Source: Vitellaria paradoxa (lineage: Eukaryota; Streptophyta; Magnoliopsida; Ericales; Sapotaceae). From it: a stretch of DNA of 64,000 nucleotides. Each line of letters starts with the position of its first letter. Within the stretch, counting starts at the first letter, position 1. Under the pieces are notes generated by a model. That model saw only the letters and a program-made list of their open reading frames with translations, ran no database searches and was not told where the DNA came from. This document shows, piece after piece, positions 35,439-49,800 of the stretch. The position numbers and the translations under genes were made by a program. The stretch spans positions 33,107,433-33,171,432 of the forward strand of contig CM034244.1 in NCBI GenBank assembly GCA_019916065.1, written 5' to 3'.

Positions 35439-37848
35439 TTTAAATGTAACATTACTCTTGATATGTCAATTAATAGTTTCTAGTGATCTTTAATTTTCAA
35501 TTTTGACAACATTCTTACGAGTAACTAGCCACCATGCAACTCCTATATATTTTTTACATAATAATCATGTTCAATTGTGTTGATAAATTTGCATTGTCAT
35601 TGTCATATAACAACCACATATATCATGCCAAACTCAAATGACCGACACATTACAAGGTTTGAGGAGATAAAATGTACTCAATGCTTTTTCTGCAAATGGA
35701 TTTCAACTCGCAATCTTCGAGTTACAATAAAACAATCTTATTATTATTCAATCTTATGTCATGCAATTCTTGTAACAATTGTGATTGTTATATAAGTTAA
35801 AACTGAAACCTATCATAGTAAGGGTTAATTTGAGAAGAAAAAAAGTTAATTTTTTTGCAACTACTACCAGCTAACTACTCAAAAACTAGTTTTTTTATGT
35901 TAAAAAAAAAAAAAAAAAACTAACATTTTAACTTTTTGTTAAAAATTTTACCTTTCATGGTTTAAACAAAAATTAAAATGTAAGAGTAAACTTGATCATA
36001 TCAGAAAAAGTCAAAAAATGAGTAGTTAGAAGCTAACTTTTAGCTAAAGGTTGCCAAACTAAGTCTAATAGTTTAGCACAATTTTATGGAGAATAAATAT
36101 TAGAATTCATCTGACGAAGTACATGTTGGAAGCCTATGCAAAGTAGTAGATATTTCAATCCGGTCCTTGTATTTGATCTCAATTTCATGGGAAGTAAACA
36201 TAGATTTCCCTATGATGAATTTGTTGCCAGTCCAATCCTTGGTACATTTGATCTCTCCCGTCGCCAAACCTTGAAAATATGCTGATTTGATGAGAGGGGC
36301 TGTACGTGTGAAGTGGAAAACGGCCCTCCACTCAAATCAAATATCATGATTGATAACTTGCAAGGTGTGTTGTTTATGACTTGTACCCTAGTTTTAAACT
36401 TCAATTCATGTTATTCGATCCAACAAAAACTGTGTGACTCGATCGCGTGGTTTGATTAGACCCATTTTGTGATCCGACTTCATGTATGTAAGTTAAAATT
36501 TTTGTATTAAAATTAATATAATTTGAGCCTTCATTTTTTTACAATCACATATTTCAATGGAGTTCAAGGGGACTGCAGTAAAAAATCCATTGCAGGAGCT
36601 GTAGTGAAAAGACAAACGGCTGAGATTTTTTTGTATTTAATCCAATGATTCTAATTTATTTTAATTAAATTTATTTTCAAAATAAAAATAAAAATTTAAA
36701 AAATCTGATTGAATCACAATTAATACAAAATGTCAAAGATCACATGTAATTAAAAGATAAAGAAACCTCAGCCATTCATCTTTCCACTGCAACCCCTTGA
36801 ACCCATTTCAATGTTGTTTTGTGCATATCTGTTTCATTTTTGCATGGCATAATTAAGTTTCTAAAAAAAAATAAAAGATCAAAGAATTTACTTACATCTA
36901 ATTGTTTTCCTTCTAAAAAGAATTTCTTGGTTATTATGGTACATTCAATCATACAATTTTTAATCCTACACTAAACGAGGTACCATGACAAGCAAGGTTC
37001 TAAGCAATTTTTTCAACATTTCCCAAAAAAAAAAAAAAATCCAAGAACTTAATTAAAAATTTTTCAATCCAGAATTTTTGCCTCTAAATAGGATTTTTCT
37101 GATTGTTATGGTAAATTCAATCACTTCCACCTCTTACACCGATGTATAAATAGGAAAGTACTAATTTACCCAAAAAAAAATTACTATTGATAATGGCACA
37201 AGTGTAACAAAAAGTATTTCAGTGAATTTATATTTTCAAAGTAACATGCTTGTCAGTGTGCCACGTACGATAGAATTCGATAGAATTATGCAAATTGTCT
37301 CTTGGCTGAAAACTCAACCTGAGATCCAGTTTTCATTAACCATACTATGCTAATTTATTTTTTCGAGTGGTAAACAGCCAATTATTTAATTAATTTTCTA
37401 ATAAAAAAAAGGTCCAATTATGATTCAAACTTGCACAGCTGAATTATAAAAATAGGTACTTCAAAATTTTCAACACCTTTGAAACCATACATTACCTGCA
37501 TTAATCCAAAATTCAAGTCCCATCACTCATCTTCTAATCAATATATATAGTATTTCTCAAATTATTTAAATGTAAATATAATTCTCAATGTTCAACAACT
37601 CAATCTCAAAGTGGGAAAAAGAAAAAAAAAAAAAAAAGAAAAGAAAAATGGATATGAGAAAAGCAATTCAACAACAATTACCTCTGACTGGCAATGAGCC
37701 AACAAGAGAGAGATCTGATAAACCTGAGTATACCAATGCAATTTGCCACAGATTCAATCAAATACTTCACTCAATATCCTACTAATTTGGGATGTCAACA
37801 AATAGGGGAAAGCCAATATTCAGTTCTAGATCTACTCAACATCACTTG
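35439..37848. other. Intergenic region between convergent genes
   Basis: This holds the 3' side of paralogue B (plus strand) and of the RETICULATA-RELATED gene (minus strand). Apart from a MITE-like repeat at 35815-36070 and A/T-rich sequence, nothing is recognised. Confidence 0.6.
35815..36070. mobile_element. MITE-like repeat related to 5240-5521
   Basis: Has agctaactactcaaaaacta on one side and, reversed, agcttctaactactcatttt on the other, a foldback arrangement. The right end ccaaactaagtct resembles inverted Tourist-like ends. The exact boundaries and duplication are not clear. Confidence 0.4.
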
Positions 37849-40800
37849 TTATTCCACTTCTTGAGCCTTTTGAATTCCTACCCAACGAGCATAATCCACC
37901 CACCTGTCAAAAGTATTTACAATGGTTTACAAAGTTAGCAACTAAAAGAGAAGGAAAGTCTAAATATAAATATATATATATATAAACAGATGTAAAAAAG
38001 GGTAAAAGAATCTCACAATAATGAACCCAAGAATGTGTTGCCTGTTCTGACAGCAAAGCAAAGTGCGCCTAGCATTAACTTGTGTTGGTGCAGCAAGGGC
38101 TCTAAAATTCGTTGTTCAATAACACCCGCCAATATTTGGTACCTGTTGAACAAAGTAAAATTCATCATACCCTTGCCCTTATCGTACTCCATGGACAACA
38201 GCACAACAGAGAAATAAAAGAGTTCTTGTATCACAAATCAAAACATTCAATACATATAAATATCTGGCCAAATCCAATGTCTTTGAAAGGAGTATTAATT
38301 AACACAACCCTCAAGCATGTACCCACGTATGAGTCCCTGCATGATGCAACATGATAGTCAACAAGTCCAAAACAAGGAATTCCAAGTGTTATCAGCAGTT
38401 TATGTCTGGTAAATTAGTAATTAAAAGGCACATAGTACCCCCCCCCCCCCAAAAAACCCAACCCAACCCAAAAGGAGAGAGAAAATGCCATGAGTATGTG
38501 GAAAGTCATTTAACAAAAAATCGATGATGCCATGCCCATGTGATCTTCACAAGAAACACCGATACTCACCAGACACTCTCCCAACACAAATCAAACACGC
38601 GTTTAAATATATCCTATCATATTTTATTTTTTGCTAGAACTAAACTCTCTATGAACACTCAAGGGACACACATCTATCACTGAGATACATCATAATCACG
38701 TTGTAATTTTTAAGAAAAAACTTGAAATTAAATATCAAGGTGAGAACAACGTGAATTTATAGCCATTAATCTCTTTTACTAAGACTTATTGTTTCTAAGA
38801 ATTTAAAAACTTCTAATTTATTTAAGAAAATAATTTCATAAAATAGATATAAATAAAATATAAAATGGGTGCCTGGAGCAATTTAAGGTAATTCCATTCC
38901 AACTTGTGAGTCAATATTGGTTCGAACCCTAAAAACAACCTATGTACGAGTAGCAGTAAGGCTGAGTACATCTAACCCCTAGGCTCGTCAATGCAGAAGC
39001 CTTGTGCATTGAGTCTCACTTTTAAGTATAAATAAGAGAAAAGCCAATTTATAATACAAAAATGAACAAATAAAAAATAGATATCTATTCTTTGACATCT
39101 CCCTACTAAGTCATGTTTTTCAAAATTGCTGTATCTACGTCGGGTCATTCTCGTGTCTATGTCCATATCTGTTCTTCTTAGCGACCAACCAAATTTTGTG
39201 CATCCTTTACGATATGCCCACCAAGTCAATACCATAAATCCTAAGTAGCACAAATGCTTCAATAAAGGAGCCATATTCTAGTTGGGTTATGTTGGATAAT
39301 AGCATTTTTTGGATGGTATAAATACAATTTCATCAGGAAATAAATATTAAAATGCAAGTTGCATTGATATTCAAGGAGTGCAATTTAGAAAGCTCATATC
39401 AAATAAATAAAAGACTAATTTTGAACACAAAATGAAATAATAAATACAACGAGGTGCCAATGGGAAGACCAGGAAGAAGAGGACAACTCACAATCATGTC
39501 CATGCTATTACACATCAGGCCTTGCCAAAGAAGACGACTTCTTATATTACCATGTATATGCCAGTGCACATTATGTCTGAGTGCCTACCAATTAATTATC
39601 ATACTCACACTATACTTATGGCTCTTTTAAAAATTTATGTTGTCAACTTATCTCTATTGTGTCAAATCTATGTATGCAAAGAGTGTGTGTGTGTGTGTTT
39701 TTTTTTTGGGGGGGGGGTGGTCTAACCTTCTTGGGAACTATGCTAGTCATTAACGATGGCGAAGTCACTAGAATCTGATGGAAGAGTGAGAACCAAGGTA
39801 GTCTGGAACAATAGAAAGAGAGAGTATACTGGTAATAGTAATGGAGCAAGGATGATAAGTGATGAACCTTCCAGACGGGAAAGGTTTATATAAGGAAAGA
39901 GGAATCCTTTTGGACAGAAATCAAGGCAATGTATCCGTTAGGCAGGTGTTCAGTCTTGATTTGGCGTGCTCCTATAGGATAAGGATTCCCTCTAGAAATC
40001 TCTCCCTAGGTTCGTTAAGGGAATCCCAACGTCCCTTAATTCTAACCACTAATCCATTAAACCCCCCGATGATCCCATGTGAGGATATATCCGTTACAGG
40101 AATCCCCAGACTTTCTTCCAAGTCCAAGGAAAAAGACACTCTGTGGGAAGACTATGTCGCAATCATAGTACAGCATGGTACGTCCATTTAACGAGTCCTA
40201 GGGAATATGACCGTGCCAATGGGGTATACAAGGTGGTAAGACTGGGCCCCGTAGTCGCAGCCCAGGTACCTACAAACCTGTATGATTTTGCTCAGCATTG
40301 AAAAAGAGGCAGTACTCCAAGATGGCTTGGGATTTGATATCCTTACTAGTATTCTACTGTAATATAGGAAAATCACTATATTGAATGATCATATTGATAA
40401 GCAACCATATGATAGAGAATATAAACATATGAAAAAAAGGGTCCATGATGTAGTGGGTCAGTTCCAATCCAACATACCGGAGGTTGCTAGAGACTGCCAT
40501 ATAAACACCATAGGCAACACTAGTAGCTAATACAGGCACATTCTCAACTTCATCTGCAGCGGACTTATCAACAGCCTTCCTGGCATTTATCAAGGTATTT
40601 GTAATAACTGTGCCAACCTAGAAAACAATGAAACCCATTTCATAAATAAATTTCAAAATTAAAACTTGAACATATAAATTCACATATGCATGTAACAAAT
40701 AAAGAGATACACAAAAGTAAGAATAAAAATTGAAACTATTAGAATAATTATCACCAACGAACTAGTCTTGCCAACTAAAACTTTTCAAAAGCGACAATAA

Positions 40801-43800
40801 GCACGTGAATCTCTAACAGTGATTGTTGAAGGCATTATAGGGACTCCAAATTGATTTAGCACTTCAAAATAAAGCACTTAAAAAAACTAAATCAATAGGC
40901 ACAAAAAGAATATAAAACTTACTTCTACAGAAAGTGCGACTAAACATTCAACCAGTACGTTTGAAAAAAAAAAGACTTACAACCCCTTACCCCCACCACA
41001 CAACAAAAATAGAAAGGGAGGACATGGTGGTAGAGTTCGAGACGTAGAGTTCGAGACACAACCACCACCAAACTTTAAGTATGGGTAAGTCCAGGGACTC
41101 AAACAAGACGGTTGCTTGACAAGCTGCAAAAACCCCATTGAGCTTTCCGTATGGATTTTTCAAAAGAGAAACTAAATGTACAAGGAATAAATTTACAAGG
41201 AATTCAAGTAAGATTAAAGAAAAACCCCGAGGGTGCAGAGAACACCCTTAATAAAAAATTTGTGCTTTGAGGCGTGGGGTCCACCTTCCATGGTATATAA
41301 CCCTTGAGAACAGCTATTTTTGAGACTTGCCATAAGGCAAGCCTAATGAAAAAAGTATTGGGCAGGCACAAGTTGATGGATTGGGTTTAGGCTAGGTCAG
41401 TTTGAAGAGCAACTAAATACTATTAGACTCTGGAATGATTAACCATAGATATAAGTTCGAAGAAATAAAACCCACTCAAACCATAACTTTATGTTATAAT
41501 ACATGGCATCGATTGTGTGCATAAAAATGCCTACATTCATAAACGAATGTTAACAAAATGAGGGTGTTAAGAGAGAGGGGTTCCTGCAAGAAAAATTTAA
41601 AACAACAAACAGGTCCAGTGATGAGAATTCGGAGCAGGAACTGGATGAGAGAACAAACTGAAGTCAAATTGTCTGAAACAATTTTTCCACATGAAACAAA
41701 GACAACACATAAGAGCAGTGACAGAGACATTATGAGAAAAAAATGCAGGAACAAAAGATGACTGTTAAATTGGCGAACAATGAACAATAATAATAATAAT
41801 TGTTATTTAGTATTTGATATAGGAATAAGGATTCATGTAATACCTAATGCTAATAGGATCAAGAGTGTGTCTGTTCTTTTATCATCAAAGTAATTATTTT
41901 AGCTAGCTGTCATGATTTGTTATGGATGTCCTAGGAAATACGGACTTGCCAGCAAGAATATCATTTGTGGGTCAGACTCGCAAAAAACTCAAACACACAG
42001 CAGACTAGTGCCAAACTGGCCTTTTGCCGTGTCTAATTATTTTATATTCACACATAGGGTGGACACATTACAGATCCATTTTGGACATTCCACATATTTG
42101 TTTCAGACATATTTCGGATTCACCTCTAAAAAATGTATCTTTTTTATAATTTCTTTTAAAGGTACACAAAAAAAATGAACAACCCGAAAACTTAACCAAT
42201 CTGATCACTTTGGTTCGGGTTGGTTTAGGTCTATATAAATTTTAGTTTGGTTCTGAGTTAAAAAAAATTAGCAAACCGATATTTTTGGTTCAGTTTTCGG
42301 ATTAGTAGGTACTCAAACCCGAATTGAATCGAACTCGAATTGAAAATAATGCGAACCAAATCAACCTGAACTAACCCGAAAAAATATAATATATAATATA
42401 CAAAAAAATTAGATAATATTTATATAATATTATAAAAGTAAGTAAAAGAAAAGGAAAAAAAAAAAAAAAAGATGCATGAGACCATGAAACCAAGTTATGT
42501 CTCTTTTACATGAGAAACAACAATTGCGGCTCAGCCAATATAACAATTGAGACAGTTTACCGTCCAAGAGAGGGTGGAAAAAAAGAATCATGTAAATAAA
42601 CTTGCCACTCATGAAGTAAAACAAAAACTACAAGACGTGATGGAGCAATATTGAATTGATTTATCAAGACTCTTGCCACGCCAACCTCATTCGGTACTCA
42701 CACCTCCTACATATACATACAGAATGAGTCCCCATTCAACGAACAGTCAATAAATGAACCAAGGTGTCCCTCCTCCCACTAATTTCCTCTCGCCAGATCA
42801 CAATCCTTGAATATTTCATCAGTTGTTTTACTAATTTTCTCTAAGTACAAATCTTTTAAGTGATAAAAATGTAAAAAATATACGCAACCCGAATGGACCC
42901 GATCCAACCCAAAGTTAGCTAAACAAAAAATGGGCCCGAATCAAACCAACCCGATATTTTCAGTTCAGTTGGTTCGGTTCCAATTCAAAATCAGTTCAGT
43001 TTCCGATCCAAATTTTAAGAACCGGAAAAAATCGATTCAATTTTGGGTTGTATGAACCTGAACCGAACTGACCCATGTACGCCCCTAATTTCTTTGTTAA
43101 CTTTTAAGTTATAAGATGTAGTTTATCGTAATTGTTTATATAATGTAATCATTATGTGACCTCTTTGTTAACTTTTAAGATATAAATACATGATTTTTAA
43201 TTTTAGTTAGTGTCATATTTCATAATTTCTACTGTATTTGAATAAAACATTAATATCCAAGACGTATAAAAAATATATATTCTTGCCAGCAGTGTCTTGC
43301 ATTTTTTTGAAAATCGCGAAGCCAGCACACCCTGTGTCACGTTGCGTTGCGTTGGTGTCTTGAGTCAGTGTCCTCGCTTCTTATTGGATATCCTACCATC
43401 AACTGTTTTGTTAACTTTGGAAAGTAAATAACCTTCTTTCCAAAAGCTTGTCCATTAAATAATCCATATAGATATTTTTCAAAGACAGATTATGCATTAA
43501 AAAATATCAGTTATACAAAACATATCCCGTCCCAACTGTGAATCCAAAAATACGCACTGAAAAGTAACTGTTCAACTTCAACAGTCAAGCCATTTCATCC
43601 CAACCTAACTCAACCAAGTCCAAGCTTGCTTGAATACCTGGAGTCCAAGCTTGCTTGAATACCTGGAATCCAAGTTGAGTTCGACAACTTGTAACAAGGT
43701 ACCCCATTCAGCCTTTTGGGTATGGTGGGTTTAGATTGGCATTTAATCCAACCATCAAGAAGTTCCAGACCTGGTCATGCATGCTGCAATATGCAACATA

Positions 43801-46800
43801 TTTACATTTATTTTTTTTACTGCATCCACTAAGATAAATGAAAAGACAAGCACAACAACAATTCAAAGCAAAAAATTAACAGGAAATGAATATGACAAAA
43901 AATGTACATAGCTAAAGCAATTGTCATAAAACTCAACAGCTGGGACGTGGCAACCTAAATATATATTTTTAACGTAATAAATATCAATATAGTGAAATTA
44001 TTGTCCACATTGGACATAATGGAAACATAACATGAACAAAAAATTCTAATATCTTTCTTAGAAAGCTCTGTATATATAAAAATACATATATATTGAATGT
44101 TTTGAAATTTTAGAGTTATTTAAAATTTAGAGAAGAGATTAATATGTATAGATTCATATTTTTTCAGACTCACGGTATGCTTCATGTATATGTACATGAG
44201 TCTCCAATTAACCTGTGTGTTTCTGAGTTTAAAAAAGCTATACTATTATAACAAGGAACGCTAGGGGTTGTTATTGAAGCCTTCCTTAAATTTGGTGAAA
44301 CCACTTAATCTGGTACAGCTTTTTTGCTTATACATTAATACCCTTTTTAACTACCAACGGATTCAAAAGTTGTAGAAGTAAATTAAAAAATTAATAATAA
44401 TAATAATTAACAAAGTAATCTTACTATCCAATTTATATTGCCAATGTTTTTTTTTTAAGACCCTTACGTAGTAATTTATGCGAAAAGGCATTTACCAAAA
44501 AAAAAAAAAAAATTTATGCAAAAAGGCAACTATCACACAAGCCGTGTGTGCCACTTGTAGTAACAAAATAATATAACATGTGTGGATGCATTTCTAAAGG
44601 AGTAAGGACTGTCTGAGGGTTGTTTTGCAGCACCCTCCTAAAAGTGTGCGCTTAGCCAAAATTATATTATATGGCACACACACTTAATTATCAGGTGTTC
44701 CATATCTGCAAACTGAACACTTTCTTCAACAATTTTTTTTCATAATTTATGCATATCGCAATGTGTAAATTCATTCTACAAAACAAATTGGCGTTGTATA
44801 TTTATATCATGAGACTGGACAGTAAGAACAGCTGATTCGAAAAACAATGAAGGTACTGAGAAATTAAAAATCAAGTATGAAATTCCATTTCATGTCATTC
44901 TTCTCTGATACTAAATAATGACGACAAGTCATCAGCTAATGCACACTTCCCTGACAATTATCACCCAGCAGTAACTCAGACAAAAATTACGTAAATTTGA
45001 GACCAGGACTTAGAGTGAAGGACCAGAAAACATTGAATTTCTCAAAGACGTGCAACGTGATTAGCTCTTCCTGCAGCTCGAATCACTGCTAAACTAAAAT
45101 TTCACAACTTACAATGCATTGCAAATGCATATTGGTTGGTAGGAGAAAGGCAAAGCAGTGAAAGAAACAATTTTATCTCATTGATAATAACAATTGGAAG
45201 AGGCGCAACAAAAAGTATAATGGAGATGGAACAAATCTAGATGCTAAAACAATGATAGATACAAGAGACTATTGTCTTAATTTACAAATATATTGAGTGA
45301 AAAAGGGCCTGTTGGAAAAAGAACTGTTATAATTTACCAGAGATGAAGTAGTGCCAACTGCAAAAAGCTTTGTCCCATTACGCTGTAAAGCAAATCCAAA
45401 CAATAAGGTAGCAGCTTGTCATTTAGTCTAGATATGTGAATTTCTCATTTCACAAAAACATATGCAAGATAAGGAAAGAAAACTCCCTACCACTACTGCA
45501 CCAATTCTTTGTAAGAATGAATATGAACTTCCAGCCAGAGCAACCTACAGAGAGGATTTGGGGTTCAGATAATTACTGAAATGAATTGAAAGAAAATATA
45601 GGTAACATTTGCTAAATTCTAGCTCAATACATTAGTAAAAGATGAAAACATTAACCTGAAATGCATTATCGGGACAGTTATAAAAGAATTTAGCTAAAGC
45701 TCCAGCATTTACTGCAACAGGTGGTCGGAGAGAAACAGTAGGAGCAGGAAGGTAGACAAGCATGAAATCTGCAATTATGGCCATCACCTAAGCATAAAAT
45801 GAATTGAAAACATTAGCTATAAGAGTCGTGCAAGTTTAAGATAAATGGCTATACACTGAGTTCAAAATATTATTCAAGGCAATGTCCTTGTATTACTACC
45901 ATATAGCCCAATTAAACTCAACTAAAGGACACACAATTAAACACCCCCCCCCAACCAAAAAAAAATAGAAAAGAAAAGAAAAAAGAGATCCCCCTTAAAT
46001 GAAAAAATTTGCATCCCAAGCGGAAAAAATGGCGATTTGGTGTAAAGTTGAGAAAAAAAGAAGTTTCACGGAAAAACCTTGCCTTCTTTCTTTAAGGATG
46101 AATCCCTTTATGAAAATACCCAAAAAAAAAAAAATGATGTCCCCTACTACTCTGTTTAGCTATATAAATGTAGGAGTTTAGAAATATACAAATATGAGCA
46201 GGCATAATGGACCAATTATGCTTTAAGTAGGAGCTAAATAATTTAGCATTGAGCTCCTTTGCCAAAGGTTGCAAAAACCGGAAAATATATTATACAATTT
46301 AATCATAAAATCATACCACGTCAGCAAAAACAATTTCCAGCTCGTTAAAAAGTTTTCTCTTCGCCTTTCATACTCTGCAGCTGTCTGGAGAAACGAAACA
46401 AATAAAAATCAGTATATCCATTCAAATAATCATTTTACTTCCGGACTAAATAGGGGGAGAGGTAGAGAAATGGGTAGACTGCAGGAAAATCCCTTAGAAG
46501 CAGTAGCCCTGATGTGCTATTTTTCTTTTCTTTTTAATAGCACAAATAAATGCAATCCTTCTTTTCACCAGTTACCATTGTTTTGAGCAGTACACGGCCA
46601 CTTGTAAAGGGAGTATGTCCCTCTTGGACTTTGTACCTCATATTGTTCTCAAGGTACTTAGTAGCAGCAAAGATAAAGGAACAAAATGTGTTAATTAAAA
46701 AAAAAAAAAAAAGACAAAGAAGAAGAAGAAGAAAGGATATTGCAGGGAAAGAATTAGAAAGTTCAGCTTATACTGTAATAAATATACGAAGGCCGAGCCT

Positions 46801-49800
46801 TATTGAAGTTTGTTTCGGTTCAGTAGCCCACAAAACCAGGTTGTATGTTCACGCTCTCCTGATCCAAATATTATGAATCACAAGGGTCTTAAGTGGCTTG
46901 CGCCTATGAAAACCATTGCAAAAATAAATAAATTAAAATGAATTCACATGCCACTGAAGCCGTTTCAGTTTACCAAGGTCAAAACTATAGGAAAGTAAAT
47001 AGAAGCATACAAATCAAGGCCCAACTTGGACAATAAAACTAAAACAAAAGTAATAATTGAATATGGAAGAGCGCAAATTATTACTCCAAGGTTGGTCTCT
47101 GAAGATAAAATATCAATATCATAATATTCATCTCATTTAGAATTGTTAAAAGTTTTTAAATCAATAAAAAAGAAAATGTGTGGGGAAAAAGTAAAGTCTC
47201 GTTGAAATATTAATGCAGTTGGAATATGTTTTGCGTATATTTGATAATGTCAGTGTGTCACAGGCAGTATGTTCGAGTTAGACTACTATATATTTTATGA
47301 GCAATAAATTAATGGGAAAGAACATCAAAAGGGATATCAGTTGCATACAAACACCAAGACCCAAAGGACAACCTATAAATCTATACAATCAAAACAATTT
47401 ACAAATTGGTGAATTGAAGAGCTGACTACCCTTGAAATCATTAAGATTTTACTAAGAAATATTAAAATTTTGATTACTAAGTAAATATGCCAAGACAGAG
47501 ACTAGCATAAAAATGATTGCTACACATCCTATATATCAGACTCATGTTCATCAAGCAAGGATTTGGGTAGTGTTGAGAATTAGAATAAGAGAATAAGAGG
47601 AGGTTGAATAAATCTTCCCCCTCCTCAGTATTGTATTTATAGATAAAAAAAATCCTACAATCAATTATGGAATTACAAAGAAATATGGAAATAGAAATCA
47701 TACGTAATAGTTATCACTACAAGAAAGGAAACTAGAATAAAATCAAATTCTTATATATTCTAACACACCCCCTCAAGCTAGAGCATATAAATCAAAAATG
47801 CCTAGCTTGGAAGAAAGATTTTGAAATGAAGAACGAGGCAGTGGTTTGGTAAGAAGATCAGCCAGTTGCGAGGAAGATAGAATAAATGGGGTACTCAGCT
47901 CTTTGCGAAGCAATAAATCACGAATGAAGTGGCAATCAACCTCAATATGCTTCGTGCGCTCATGAAACACAGGATTATTTGCAATAAAGATTACAGCTTG
48001 ATTGTCACAATGCATATCCATAGGAGTAGGAATATCAATACCAAAATCACATAAGAGATATCGAACCCAGAGCATCTCAGAAGCAGTATGGGCCATGGCA
48101 CGATACTCAGCCTCAGCACTAGAACAAGCTACCACCTGTTGTTCTTAATGCGCCAAGTAACCAAGTTGCCCCCAAACAAATGTGCAATAACCCGAAGTCG
48201 AACGCCGATCAATCCTACTTCCAGTCCAATCAGCATCACTATAACCAGTGACAGATAAGGATGAAGAAGGATGATATAGCAGGCCACGAGCAGGAGATTG
48301 TTTTAGGTATCGTAGAATCCGACAAACAGCCTCAAAATGTGGGAGACGATGACTATGCATGAATTGGCTGACTACTCCCACAACATAGGTGATATCGGGA
48401 CGAGTAACAGTAAGATAAATAAGCTTCCCCACAAGGCGTCTATAACGATTCACATCAAAAAAGATCTCTCCTGAAGTAGCATCCAACTTAGTAGAGGGAT
48501 CCATAGGAGTGTTAGCAGGACGAGCACCTAGAAAACCAGTTTCAGAGAGTAAATCCAGAACATACTTGCGCTGACAAAGAGAAATACCTTGTGTTGAGCA
48601 GGCAATCTCAATTCCGAGAAAGTAGCGAAGGCGACCAAGATCCTTAGTGTGAAACTGAGAGGCAAGATACTTTTTCAATTCCACAATACCCGAAATATCA
48701 TCACCAGAGATAATAATATCATCCACATAGACAATCAAGATAATAGTGCTTGAAGATGTACAACATATAAACACAGAGTGATCAACAGCAGAGCGAGTAT
48801 ACCCAACATCAATAAGGACAGAGCTGAAACGGTCAAACCAAGCTCGAGGACACTGTTTCAGACCATACAGAGTACAACGTAATTGGCACACAAGATGCTT
48901 ACTGCCAGGAATGCAATAACCGGGGGGCTGATCCATATAAACTTCCTCTTGAAGCTCACCATGAAAAAAGGCATTCTTAATGTCAAGTTGATATAAAGGC
49001 CAAGAACGACTGACAGCAACAGCAAGAAGAATTCGAATTGAATTCAGGCGAGCAACAGGTGAAAAGGTCTCAGAATAGTCAACACCATATGTTTGAGTAT
49101 ATCCTTTGGCAACTAATCGAGCTTTAAGACGCTCCACTGAACCATCCGGAAGATACTTAACAGTGTAAACCCAGCGACAACCAACAGTTTGCTTTCCAGC
49201 GGGAAAAGGAGTGAGCTCCCACGTCTTATTCTGATGGAAAGCATGCATTTCTTCATTCATCGCGTGTTTCCATCCCGGAACTGATAAGGCCTGTTTATAG
49301 GAAGTAGGAATAGAAATGGACGACAAAGCACAAACAAAGGAGGACAGAGAAGGGGAAAGACGATGGTAAGAAACAAAATTAGCAATAGGGTGCACAGTAC
49401 AAGTACGCTTACCCTTCCACAAAGCAATAGGCAAGTCAGAAGAAGAATCAGGTACCTCTGACGGAGAAGAAGAATCAGTCGGGGAAGTAAGGATCACTCT
49501 TCGATTGCGATCACGCTGATAGACCTGTGGCAAAGGAGCAATGGAAGGAATAGTAGAAGCAGTGGGCGAAGTCTCCAATTGAGTATCAATGTCTGTAGTG
49601 TTTAAGTCAGGAGATGAAGACTGAGACAAAGGGATATACACAGAGGACATAGGAGTAGGAAGAGTAGGAGAAGTCACCCCCAGTCTAGAAATGACGTCAG
49701 TTGACAGAGTATCACCATTAGAAGAATAGAAGGCAATAGATTCAAAGAAGGTGACATCAACACTTACAAAATAGCGACGAGACTCAGGATGATAGCACCG

